A stretch of 64,000 bases of DNA from Cutaneotrichosporon cavernicola. Its lineage: Eukaryota; Basidiomycota; Tremellomycetes; Trichosporonales; Trichosporonaceae. The notes under the pieces are model-generated. The model was given only the letters and a program-made list of their open reading frames with translations, had not been told where the DNA came from and did not search any database. The DNA lies in assembly GCF_030864355.1 (NCBI RefSeq), contig NC_083394.1:3162001-3226000 (forward strand), read 5' to 3'. Below are positions 36,231 to 46,460 of the stretch, piece after piece (within the stretch, counting starts at the first letter, position 1; every line of letters begins with the position of its first letter). A program made the position numbers and the translations under genes.

Positions 36231-36980
36231 ATGTCCATCGTGCGTACTCCTGTAAAAGGTCGTCTTTGCGATGCTGACGCTTGCTCCTTGTCTCCGCCCA
36301 CGCCGGTCCTGCCCAACTCCTCATCGCGAACTCGTACTCGCGCACCTTGACGTTCCTCACAACCTTCCCTGCGCCCTCGGCTACTCTCGCGCTTCGATCC
36401 ACTCGATGTGCCCGTGTCTGCGCGTCACTTCCCTCCCCCTTCCGCGACGCGTTTCCTCCACACCCGCCTTTCCGCTGCGCGCTTCCTCCAACAGTCCAAC
36501 ACCCTCTACAACGTGCTGTTCAAGCGCAACTCGGTCATGGTCGCCGGTGTCTTCGGTGCGGCGTTTGCGTTCTCGCTGTCGTTTGACACCGTCACCTCGA
36601 AGTGGTGGGACGAGCACAACAAGGGCGTGAGTGTGCTTTGGGACGGAGGCGAGGACGAGGACGGGGGGGAGACAAGCAGACAAGGAGACAAGTGTCTGGA
36701 GGTGGCGCGCATCGGTGTGATGGGGGCTGCATTACATGCGCTTGCATCCTTAATACACCAGCGCATACTGTATGAGGGGGAGTGAGGCAACAGCGGGGAA
36801 GGTGTGCACTGAATCTGTTCCGGCACGGCGTCCTCAGCAGGTGCAGCACGATACCCCTCACACCTGCGCTTCACCTCCTCCCGCTGCTCCATGCTTCCTC
36901 AAACCACGTCAAACGCTAACCCCGCGCAGAAGCTGTGGAAGGACATCCGCCACAAGTACCAGGTCGAGGAGGAGGAGTAA
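36231..36980 (+). CDS. QCR9: Ubiquinol-cytochrome c reductase subunit 9 (complex III)
   Basis: QCR9 is a small single-span subunit of respiratory complex III in the mitochondrial inner membrane, near the Rieske protein. Exons 36231-36239, 36495-36626 and 36930-36980 give 63 aa, the usual length for the family. The first exon is only three codons (MSI), and exons 1 and 2 are separated by 255 nt, exons 2 and 3 by 303 nt, so the introns far outweigh the coding sequence. The family pattern LYNVLFKRNSVMVAGVFGAA is followed by one membrane segment, then DEHNKG and KLWKDI across the second junction. The C-terminus is four Glu. The residues match the family throughout. Confidence 0.93.
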
Positions 36981-37466
36981 TTGCACGACAACATTAGCGG
37001 CTGGCGTGGAGGACGACCACGCCATCGGCCCCGAAGCGCTCGGGACCGGGTAGAATGCATCGTCTGGAAAAGGGTGTGCGCGCGAAGCACGCGGAGTGTG
37101 CGAGCCAGAGGAGAGAAAGAGGAGGGGGAGCTGAAGGAGAGTGGGAGAAGCAGGAACGGAGAAGAAGAGCGAGGGGGTGCGCCCTACGCTATGTGCTCTC
37201 GAGCATGCTTGGAGGTGCAGGCTAGGGGGGGAGGGGGAAGGGAGAGTAGCCAAGTGATTCAGGAATTGCTGAGATGGCAGTCCACACTCCAATGTCCGCA
37301 GCGGCCGCATGTCGGCAGCGTCGTGATCCACGCAACGTCAGACTCGATCGTCGTCGGTATCATGGAACAAATGTACATGAAGGCCAGAGCCCAAATCTAA
37401 CGCGACTATGTCGCTCAAAACATCTCGAACTGGGATAAATCACTGCCGTCAGTCCAACCCAACCCC
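36981..37466. other. Intergenic region, 486 nt, QCR9 to glutaminyl cyclase
   Basis: This is a convergent spacer holding two 3' ends. The part from 37080 to 37250 is purine-rich. No gene is supported. Confidence 0.5.
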
Positions 37467-38789
37467 TCAACGCACACCCACACTCCCACGCACAAGCTCG
37501 TCGCTACGATTCTCCTCATCTCTCTTCCTCCTCGTGACCTTGCCATCATCCGGCGAGAGATGGAGGTACTCGGCGGTGAAAACGCGCATAATCGCATTCC
37601 ACCGTCGACAAACCTCCAAATCGAGGGCACTAGCATCGTCGGCCATAGTATGCCAAACATGTGGAAACGGTGCGGAGATGAGGTGTAGAATCGGCACGCC
37701 ACGGGTGAGGAACGGAACGTGGTCGTCTCCCATTCCGCCCCATCCATGTTCTGGGCTGAACCACTCGTCGGTACTGTTAACGAGCGAAGCAGCCCGGACC
37801 CGCTTATCAGCGTTTGAGAGGGCCTCAAACAACCAGTCTGTGGCGCGGAAATGGGATTGGAGGACGGGTTTAGGTGCGCCGAGGAGGTCGAGAAGAACAA
37901 GGACGTTGATCGTATCCAGGATGTTTGGGGTTGGGCTCTGTCGTCGTCGCTGTAATGCGTGGTCGGGGGCAAGATAAGTGTTTTCCCACTGTGAGGCGAG
38001 GTGACGGCTACCGTAGACGCTATCCTCGTCGGTCCAGGTATGGAATGCCTCTTCGCCGTCAAACAGGATGATCTGGAGAGTTGTTTCGGCCGCCTCACTC
38101 TCGTCTACGTTTGCAGTAAGGAGCGGCGAACCGGCCTTGATTCGCTCGGCGCGGGCTTTGAGGAGGGGCGTAAGCGCCTCGGCAGTGTCTAGGAGGAAAC
38201 CGACTGGCGCCGCACTATCCGTCGCCCCGATGAAGCCGCCGGATGCAAACCACTTGGAATCAAAGTGCGCCGAGAGGACTAGTTTGCGCGGCGCACCGGG
38301 ATCGAACGTATATATTAGGTTTGTGAATTCTACGTCGCCGTTGGGGGTCGTGGCCGTAAAGGTATCCGTCTCGACGTGCCAGCCGAGCTTGGTGAAGACC
38401 TTTGTGAGGTAGGTCTGGACTTTTTTGTTCCCGGGCGTTCCGGCTGTTGTCAGCGCCACGCAACGAGATGGTGAGGAGAACAGGAAGCAAGGTCGGCAAG
38501 AGGGAGGATGGCGGATGTCAAAGTCGGAGCTCTGGAGGGATAACTCACACACTCGCTCGACGAGGAGATGCTTCATGTGTCCCGCGTCGACTGCCTTCCA
38601 TGGTTCTGGAGGGAGGCCGACCAGCGCCGACACCTGTATGTCTGTTAGGGTGCGCGTGTCATGTGGTGTACGGGCACTCAAGGCCGCAGCAGGGAGGGCG
38701 AGGAGCAGAGCCGCTAGAACGGCAAAGGTGCTAATAACTCCGACTCTTAATAGTCGGGCTGGCCGCGTTCTTGATCGTGCTCGGTGCAT
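37467..38789 (-). CDS. Glutaminyl-peptide cyclotransferase-like M28 family protein, secretory
   Basis: These enzymes form N-terminal pyroglutamate; they share the zinc-dependent M28 aminopeptidase fold. Exons 38549-38789 and 37467-38443 give 405 aa; the 105-nt intron has GTGAGT and ends CTGACAACAG. The N-terminus is a signal peptide or anchor: basic start, then VGVISTFAVLAALLLALPAAALSA. Family marks are GTPGNKKVQTYL, LVLSAHFDSKW (His-x-Asp zinc site), GATDSAAPVGFLLD, LFDGEEAF, DSVYGSRHLA, DLLGAPKP, DDHVPFLTRGVPILHLI and PFPHVWHT. All expected zinc ligands (His, Asp, Glu, His) appear present. An upstream in-frame ATG at 38849 would put 20 extra residues before the signal, so I chose 38789. The exact C-terminus may be altered by an unseen intron. 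Confidence 0.9.
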   Translation of the reverse strand: MHRARSRTRPARLLRVGVISTFAVLAALLLALPAAALSARTPHDTRTLTDIQVSALVGLPPEPWKAVDAGHMKHLLVERVCELSLQSSDFDIRHPPSCRPCFLFSSPSRCVALTTAGTPGNKKVQTYLTKVFTKLGWHVETDTFTATTPNGDVEFTNLIYTFDPGAPRKLVLSAHFDSKWFASGGFIGATDSAAPVGFLLDTAEALTPLLKARAERIKAGSPLLTANVDESEAAETTLQIILFDGEEAFHTWTDEDSVYGSRHLASQWENTYLAPDHALQRRRQSPTPNILDTINVLVLLDLLGAPKPVLQSHFRATDWLFEALSNADKRVRAASLVNSTDEWFSPEHGWGGMGDDHVPFLTRGVPILHLISAPFPHVWHTMADDASALDLEVCRRWNAIMRVFTAEYLHLSPDDGKVTRRKRDEENRSDELVRGSVGVR

Positions 38790-39135
38790 GTTGTTGTCGT
38801 TTTGGGAGAGAAACAATGAGATGTGGAGATGGCAATGGCATTCCGACACGTCGGCTCATTCCCTGGTTGCCGACGTGACCTTTTACCCCCGTCCCAGGAT
38901 GAGCATGAACATGGTTCAACCACCAGGAACATCACAAACGATGTAGCATCGCTCACTCCATTCTCAGGAAAAAAGCAGAAACATTCATCTTCTATAGGCT
39001 GGGAAACTAGAGACATGAAACGAACAGCATACGCAGACAGGCTGCTGACCTTTTACACAACCCTTTGTACAGAGCATCTAGGGGTGGCAGCATCGCCTGT
39101 GGTAAGCTAAAGCAGACGCGACCTATGCCGCACGC
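38790..39135. other. Intergenic region, 346 nt
   Basis: This contains the glutaminyl cyclase promoter and the 3' end of the SET/NAP gene. Nothing else is recognised. Confidence 0.5.
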
Positions 39136-40835
39136 CTACTCCTTCTTCTGCTTCTTGCGCTGGGGCTCGTCCTCGTCATCGTCGTCGCCCAGGTCGATCG
39201 AGCCCTCGTCCTCCTCGTCCTCCTCGTCAAAGTCCGAGTCGAAACCGGAGGGGTCGTTGGCGAAGAACTCGAGGGGCTCAGCGAGCACGTCGATGATGGT
39301 GCCGCCGAGGCTCATGATGTCAGACTTCTCAGTGAAGAAGTGGAAAAACGAGCCGATGTCGCCGTCGATAATCTCGTCGTCCTCGCTGTTGAGCTTGCGG
39401 GGGTGCTTGGCGATGAGGTCGTTGTCGGCCTTCCACTCGATGGTCATGGACTGAGGATCCGAGAGGGTTCCGTGTGTAGTGGGGCCAACGAGGTTGAATG
39501 ATCAGAACAGGCAATACAGGAAGGTAATGCGGGGGATGAAGTGTCGCGCACAGACGGAAGGTGTCAGCGGATGGAAAAATACAGACCGCAGTGACTCACG
39601 CTGGGCTCAAGGTCAATGGCCTCAAACGCCCGCATCTCATCGGTGATGGTGCCGTCGGCAGGTGCGGGCTTGGTGCCATTCGGGAGAGAGTACTTCTTGC
39701 GCAGCTCGGTGTTGGTGAAGTACGGGTTCTCCTTGAAGTGCTGCGGTAAGCGCTGAACATAACAGCGCGCGAAGTCCAGGTGTGGATACTTCTCCCAGTG
39801 TTCGTCATTGCACTACTCACGAAAACGATCTCGTACTCGCGCGGGTCATGCGCATCCTGCACAAGCTCAACGTCGGTAAGGTACTTGAAAACCTCCTTGT
39901 CGCTGGTCGACGACGCGGCCTGGCCGAGCTCGGGGTGAGAGAGCTGGTGTGAGCGGGGACGTTGGAGGAAGGGGTTGGGAGAGGGAGGAGCGGGGAAGGC
40001 AAGGTAGAGATAAGGCGAAGAGGCACCTAGAATGGGACTTGTTCTACTCGCCGTGACGTGGAGAACATGCTCTCTCGCAAGCCAGAGAAGGGTGGAGCTG
40101 GCGGGACGAGGCATGAAGAGGAAGATACCTCATAAGAGAGGCGGTGTAGCTGCCAGACTCCAAAGCTACTCACAAGCGTGACTGCCCAGAAGAGGGGGAC
40201 ATCCTTGACCTTGGAGCGCACGAGCTCGAGGAACTTGAGGTTCTCGGCGGTGGCCGCGCGCGTGAGACGGATCTCGCGGTCCTTGTCGGCTGTGGTTAGG
40301 ATGGATCCTGGGGGGAGAGGGAGAGGGGGAGGAGAGGGGGAGGGGGGAAGAGGAGGGGGAAGGAGAGGGGGAGGGGGGAAGAGGAGGGGGGAGGAGAGGG
40401 GGAGGGGGGAAGAGGAGGAGAGAGATGAGGGGGAGCGAGGAAAGAGGGATGGGAGGAGGGGATGGAGGAGGAAGAAGCGGAAGGGAGGAGGAAGGTGAAG
40501 AAGGGAACGTCCACGAGAGCACGGGCGTGAATGTCACCCCCGTCAGTGCATTCCATTCATCCAGGCCCCGTCATCCACCATCCAGCATCCATCCACAGCT
40601 GATATCCCCATCCGTCAAGTCGCAGATGACAGATGGCAGTAGCCTCTCAGCTCATTCACGCTTCACGCCTCACACCTCACGCATCCTTGTTCGTCCCAAC
40701 AGCCTTCCCTCCCTTGATAACAGAACTGTCTCCGTGTCGACTCACCAGCCGCAAGAAGCTCATGGACCTCGTCGGGGAGCTCTGCCGTTAGCGCCGCCTC
40801 CGTCTCAACACACCAGCCTCGTACTTGTCAGGCAT
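39136..40835 (-). CDS. SET/NAP-family histone chaperone (Vps75/TAF-I type)
   Basis: NAP-family proteins bind histones H3-H4 or H2A-H2B and assist nucleosome assembly; the short form here is closest in layout to SET/TAF-I and Vps75. Six exons (40814-40835, 40746-40781, 40174-40289, 39821-39943, 39600-39740, 39136-39450) join to 250 aa. Introns are 32, 456, 230, 80 and 149 nt. The fold is seen as a long N-terminal helix (RLTRAATAENLKFLELVRSK), VPLFWAVTLLSHPEL, YLTDVELVQD, DPREYEIVFHF, YFTNTELRKKY, IDGDIGSFFHFFTE. The C-terminus is acidic (SDFDEEDEEDEGSIDLGDDDDED) and ends basic (KKQKK). The first exon is seven codons, so its junction is the least certain. Confidence 0.9.
40305..40480. repeat. 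GGGGAGGA-type purine tract in SET/NAP intron
   Basis: About 175 nt of almost pure purine on the plus strand, repeating GAGGGGGAGG and GGAGAGGGGGAGGGGGGAAGA words. It lies inside intron 40290-40745. The gene's transcript carries the pyrimidine (CCTCCCC) strand. Confidence 0.95.
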
Positions 40836-41063
40836 TGTTGGTGGGTGGATAAGGATGGAAAGTAAGAGTGTTGGTGTTTGCAGGATTGTTCAATGACGAA
40901 GTGGAGGTAGTGCAGTGGACATGGCCGGATGTCCGGTCACGTGTGTCTTGTTTCTTTATGTTTCGAGTGGCGCCGAGGCGCTCAGTCAGTTGGGCTACCC
41001 AGACATCCAGGTGGAGCGGAATGAATGTCGCAGGCAATACATACAACTACAAAATATACCATA

Positions 41064-44000
41064 TTAAGCCTGGCTAGGTGGCTTTGGGCTGCTCCGTACG
41101 CCCTGCGAATGTACGCTGGGAGAACGCACAAATGGCGTCTGAAGATTCTGCATCCCCATCTGTGGGGTGGCCAGACCAGGCGTCTGCATCCCGGGTGTTC
41201 CCGGGACTCCGAGACCTAACTGGGCCTGGGCCTGTGCCGCCGCCTGTGCTTGAGCTTGCGCGACGGCTTGCTGCTGGGCCTGTACCTGCGCGGCGGCCTG
41301 CTGCTGGGCTTGTCGCAGCATCTGGATCTGCAGGGCGCGGATGGTGTCCGGCGTTACTTGAGCGCCGCTCGCCGTGAGCGTGTTGATAATGTTCTGCAGG
41401 TGCTGCTGTTGGGCTGGTGAGAGCTGTGGGCGGGCCGGGAACTGCATTGGCATGCTCGGTACTCGGCCCATCTGTTGCGCCTGTAGGGCTGCGGCCTGGG
41501 CTTGAGCAACGGCTTGGGCTTGTGCTTGGGCTTGAGCTTGAGCTTGAGCTTGCGCTGCTTGTTGAGCCTGCGCTTGCGCCTGTGCGTGCTGCGCCTGTGC
41601 TACCGCCGCGGCTTGAGCCTGCGCTTGCGCCTGGGCTTGGGCTTGAGCCTGGGCTTGCGCCTGGGCTTGGGCTTGGGCTTGTGCTTGTGCTTGTGCTTGG
41701 GCTTGTGCTTGGGCTTGTGCTTGGGCTTGTGCTTGGGCTTGAGCCTGAGCCTGAGCCTGAGCCTGTACGGCAGCTTGCGCTTGCGCCTGCGTCGCAGCCT
41801 GTGTGGCATGTTGCTGTGGACTCGCCTGGACTGTCCCGTGGACAGTGGGTGATGTTTGCGTGTCACCGTTGGGGACCTCGCCGGCGCTCGCGTAGGGGGA
41901 CGCCAGCGCGCCTGGTTGGCTCTGCGGAGTGCCCATGTGCGCCGCCTGCTGTCGCACTTGTTGGGCTGCCTGCGCCTGCGCCATGGCTTGGGCCTGAGCT
42001 TGAGCCTGAGCCTGCGCCGCCGCCCGTTGCTGCTGGAGGATCTGGATCTGCGCCTGGGTCATCTGCACCGGCGTAGGTCTAGCACCGTTCGGCACGGGGC
42101 TAGCCTGTCCAGCCGGCTGCCCATTCGCCATCTGCTGCTGTCTCCCGTTGACGGCAGAGGCCGCGGCGACAGCGTTGAGCAGTTGCGCCTGCGCCATGTT
42201 CCCGTTGGCGGGGACAGGAGGGCGTACAGCAGGCGGACGAGCTTGCTGTGCGTTCGCGCCAGCCATTAACTGTTGCTGCTGAGCGCGCATCTGGGCTGCG
42301 TGCTGCTGCCGCTGCTGTTCCTGTAAGAGACGACGCTGCTGCTGCGCCTCCTGCATCCGCAAGTCGCGCTGGAACTTGGCCTCGACGAGCTCGAAGGGCG
42401 TCGGCGGCTGACCGTTCGGGTACGGCACCATGCCGTGCGACTCGTGGACGTTGATCTCGCGCTGCTCCTGGTCCTTGACCGACTCCTTGGCCTTATTGTC
42501 GCGCCTCCGAGACAGCCTTCGCATCGCGTCGTGTAGCGCCTGATGCCGCACAGCCTTCTTCGTCGTGCCCTCGTAACGCGCAGCCTTGGCGGCACGCGCC
42601 TCGCGCTTCGACAAACCGGGAGGAGGTGGCGGTTCCATTGGCTGACCGGGCGCGCCGTTGGCTGCAGGCGTACCAGGCGTCCCGGCTGCCTTGGTTGGCA
42701 CAGGCGTAGGCGTGTTTGCGGCAGGCGTCTCAGCGTTGCTCTTGTTCTTGCCCGGGCCCCAAGTCTGGTTCCAATGCTCGTAGCAGTCGTACGCGGTTCG
42801 CCGGTCTGACGGGATTGTCACACGTTCAGTGTTGAAGGCGTCCGCCACGAGCTGCCAGTTGAATGCGTACTGCGACACGAGCTTCTGCAGGATCTTGTCC
42901 TCCTCAGGCAACCATGTCGGGTCCGGCCGGTTGCCCTCCGGTTTGGCTTGCGGGTTGTGGTGATGGAACGGACGCATGTTACGCCCGGAGAAGAACATCG
43001 AGTTGCATGCGACGACTTCAGGTGCAATGTCCGTACTGCCCTTGGGGTCCTCGTACCACGGCCCGTCACGGATATCCCACACGTCGTCGATGTCAAACTG
43101 CGACTTGGCGGGCTGGATATGAGAGACGAACACGGGCCGGATGTCCAGGATGCGCGACGTATGCGCCAAGCGGTTACCGCTCGTTTGCCCTTCGTCCAAT
43201 CGTCTGTGCACCTTGATGCCGTCTGGTGGTGTTGGGCCACCATACACGGCGAGGTCAGGGAACAGTTCGAGAAGCGATGGTGGGGGATCATTCGAGGGAG
43301 AAAGGAATGCGGAATCGGTGACGTTGTCGGTAGCGGCCTGCTTCTCTTTGGAAGTGAGGGGAAGCGTCGTGAGGTCGGCTGTTGGCGCCTCGGCCGACAT
43401 GTACAGCAGAGGCTGTCTCACGCGCGCGAGCTCCTCGACGTCCTTGAAGCGTTTGGACAGCAGGAGGCGATTTGGCAGCACGGTCGCCTCGGGGCTGTCC
43501 TCTTTCTTCCCATCGGGCTTGGCCTCGGCCTCCTTCTCGGCGTCTGCGATCTCCTCGAGTCCGACGGCCTGGCCCTCGGCCCCGTCGTCCGCATCGTCCT
43601 CCTCTCCGTCTGCGTCCGCTTCTCCATCCGCATCCTCCCCATCCGCATCCTCCCCGTCCGCGTCTTCTCCTTCAGCGTCCGCTTCTCCCACAGCGTCCTC
43701 GTCGACTTCCATCTTGACGCCCTCTGGCGGTTTGTCTTCTGGTCGTTCCAGGATCTCGTTGAGCACCTCGGTGCCAGTCGTATCTCCCCGTTCGTGTGCG
43801 CTCGCCTCGGCCTCCGCCTCGGCCAGCTCAGACTCTTCGGGGTCCGCTCCGACCAACAACTCCTCGACGTCGTCCTCGGCGATCTTATCGGCTTCCGTTC
43901 GCCCGGGGACGGCAATGTCCTTGCACGCGCCCCATCCGCGCCCGCCGACCATGAGCTCAGCCTTTTCTCCTGGCGAGCTCAGGTGCCACTCGACGGCCTG

Positions 44001-45119
44001 ATACGCGAACTCGCGTGCGACGACGCGTTTCCATCTCCGTTCCTCGGAGAAGTCGACCTGCATCCATTCCTGGTGTCAGCTCAGTTACATCAATCATTCA
44101 GCTGTGCTGCCCGACTTACCATCTCGTCGAGCAGGAAGTCCCAGTGGCCCTTAGGTACCGGTGGTCCGCGGTGTTTCTTTGGTTGGCGCAGGCTCCAGCG
44201 CCCAGTGGCCTTCTTGGCCTCTATCCGCTCCATTGCGCGGATATGTCGCATCTCAGCTTGTGCCACCCGCCAGTCGGCGGTGAGCACGACTTTGGGTGAG
44301 CGCGTCAGACCTCCTGACACGGGGTTGAGCCCAAACATGACGCTGAGCTTGTACGAGTCTGGCCGTCCTTCGTTCTTGCTTCCGCGCCGCCGTGTGTGTG
44401 GCACATGCGGAAGCTTGGAGATACGTGCCGAGTAATCATTTTCGAGCGGCATGAGGACGCTGTGTGCCTCGCTCGGTCCAGCGTCTTCAGCGGGGCAGTA
44501 GTTGTCCAGCGGTTCCCAGGGTGGCACCTCGATCTCGCTCCCGAACGCGCCGAAACTGGCAGGGCGGCGCGGGAGCACGTCGTCAAGCGCGACGGTGGTG
44601 CGCGTTTCAGTCGACCGTGGAGCAGCAGGCGTACCGTGTCGGCTCGCTGTACGCGACGAGGGTCTGGAGCTACGGCGCAGCTCGCGCTCGGGAGGTGGGG
44701 TTGGGGTTGGAACTGGGGTCTCGTTAGGAGGTTCGACTGTTATGGGCGGGGGTGATGGAGGTGATTGGGGAGGAACGGGAGGAACGGGAGGAATGACAAC
44801 TCCCGCGACGCCAGCTGCGTCAATAACGCGCTCGGCTTTCCAAGTGTCATAATCATCGGGGCCTTCGAGCTCGTCAACATCCAAGCTGACGTCGATGTAT
44901 TCGCCTGCGCGCTTTCGCTTCAGCAGCCGATACAGGTCGCGGAGCGCGACGCCATGATGGTCCCTGTAGTCGCTGGAGTCAGCTCTGACTAGTGGGTGAG
45001 TACCGAGCGAGTGCGTCCTTGGCTTCCAGGACATCGTGAACGGCGCCCGCGAGCTGCCACGGCTGGGGTCAGTAAACAGCTAAACAAGAGGTGGAGGTGC
45101 GCACGGGGACAGTGTCCAT
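41064..45119 (-). CDS. EAF1: NuA4 histone acetyltransferase subunit EAF1/VID21 (HSA and SANT domains)
   Basis: EAF1 is the platform on which the NuA4 complex assembles. Exons 45105-45119, 45004-45062, 44120-44972 and 41064-44069 give 1310 aa; introns are 42, 31 and 50 nt. The first exon is five codons (MDTVP). The HSA domain begins right after the third intron with [21 protein letters not shown] (about 317-337). An acidic Asp-Ala-Asp-Gly repeat lies at about 440-480. The SANT/Myb-like domain is at about 694-750 ([35 protein letters not shown]). The C-terminal third is Gln-rich, with a roughly 115-residue run of Gln-Ala dipeptides at about 1055-1170. The DNA of this run is a GCTTGG/GCTTGC hexamer repeat on the plus strand. 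Confidence 0.94.
41470..41830. repeat. Hexamer repeat coding Gln-Ala run in EAF1
   Basis: Repeats of CTTGGG, CTTGTG, CTTGAG and CTTGCG on the plus strand encode alternating Gln and Ala on the minus strand. It is in frame and therefore tolerated; length is likely variable between strains. Confidence 0.95.
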
Positions 45120-45453
45120 GGCGGTGCGGGCAGTGTGTTGGATCCCAAGGGCCAATTCCTTCAGCAATATTTAAAGGGAGGTCTTGGCGCGCCGTGATGG
45201 CCGGCTAAGTAAATGTAGGTGGCGGATGGACGGAGAAGAGTGCGGAGCGGCGACGGGGACGGTGAGGAGTGATGTTGAAAGTGCGAAGCAAAGTGGTAGT
45301 CGGTTAGGCGTGGTGCCTGGCCACGTGACAGCGGGCCTAATGAACCTGGGGTCCCCGCGATTCGGCGCGTCGAGATGATGGAGATGAGAGACATCCATTG
45401 TCTTTTGTTCTTGGTCTTGTTCATCTTATCTTACATCTTGCCTTCTTGCAAGC
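45120..45453. promoter_or_regulatory. EAF1/STE14 divergent promoter, 334 nt
   Basis: Both start codons face away from this spacer, so it must carry both promoters. A CACGTG core occurs at 45322-45327 (GGCCACGTGACA), a common bHLH or stress-factor site. No gene is seen. Confidence 0.55.
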
Positions 45454-46398
45454 ATGTCGGCACAAACCATTTCAGGACCGATGTCCGGCGAGCAGATATC
45501 TTCTCTCCGCGAACGCAAGCCCGAGGCCTTCAAGGTCAATGGCTCTCGTGCGCTTACCGACGACGACGACGCTGTCGCTGGACCTGGCGTACGGATGGTG
45601 CACCAGGCCAAGGGAAGCCTTCCAAACACACCTCTTGGGGCAAGCGTTATTAGCGCCATTCTCGGCGCTCTTTTGGGAGTCGGCCTCTTCGCAGCCGCTG
45701 CCCCGCTCTGGCGCTTTGCTGGCCTGGACACGGCGGGCTGGGCGCGTCCTCAGCTCGGAATCTACCTCGCCGCCATGGGATTGTTCCATCTCCTCGAATT
45801 CTGGACCACTGCCGGATGGAACTACCACAAGTTGTCCATTGATGGTGAGCTCGCGATAGGGCCGACTGAGCTGACTACAGCGTTCCTCCTCAACAACGGC
45901 GCACACTACCATTACGCCCATGCGGCCGGACTGGCCGAGTACTTCATCTCCTCTTACTTCTGGCCGGGCAAGTTCAAGTCGCCCTTCGCATCCGTCCCCG
46001 TCCTTTGCATCTGTGAGCTCCCGTCTGATCCCCAGCTGACTTGAGTCACTGCACTCATGCTCCTCGGTGAGGTGCTCCGCGCCCTCGCCATGGTCCAGGC
46101 CGGCCACAGCTTCTCGCACATTGTCAAGCGCGTCAAGCTCAACGACCACGTCCTCATCACCCACGGCGTGTACGCGTACGTCCGGCACCCGAGCTACGTC
46201 GGTTTCTTCTACTGGGCTGTCGGCACGCAACTCCTCCTCTGCAACATATTCAGTACGCTGGCATTCGTTGTTGTGCTTGGGCGCTTCTTCGGCTCGCGCA
46301 TCAAGGACGAGGAAGTGTGGTTGCGCAACTTCTTCGGCGAGGCGTACACGGTATACTCCAACAAGGTGGGCTCAGGCCTCCCCTGGCTGATCAAGTAG
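45454..46398 (+). CDS. STE14: Protein-S-isoprenylcysteine O-methyltransferase STE14 (ICMT)
   Basis: STE14 is an ER membrane enzyme that methyl-esterifies the C-terminal prenyl-cysteine of CaaX proteins such as mating factors and Ras. Exons 45454-45844, 45881-46012 and 46046-46398 give 291 aa; introns are 36 and 33 nt. The second ends TTGAG, an uncommon acceptor, but only this join gives the ICMT frame (VLCIFTALMLLGEVLRALAM). Several hydrophobic segments precede the conserved C-terminal core: GHSFSHIVKRVK, HGVYAYVRHPSYVGFFYWAVGTQ, KDEEVWLRNFFGEAYTVY and GSGLPWLIK. The N-terminal 65 residues are hydrophilic with four consecutive Asp. Confidence 0.94.
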
Positions 46399-46460
46399 TT
46401 CTGGGGACCTTGGGTTGGGGTCTGGGCTGTACGCATGCATATAATCTAGTGCTTGAGGTC

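Noticed and set aside
36231..37400. Gene cluster for a specialised pathway
   Set aside because: Neighbouring genes belong to unrelated housekeeping functions with no shared enzymes, transporters or regulators of one pathway.
40960..41030. tRNA A-box-like sequence on the minus strand (TAGCCCAACTGACTGAGCG)
   Set aside because: No T-loop follows at the expected distance, and an acceptor stem cannot be formed.
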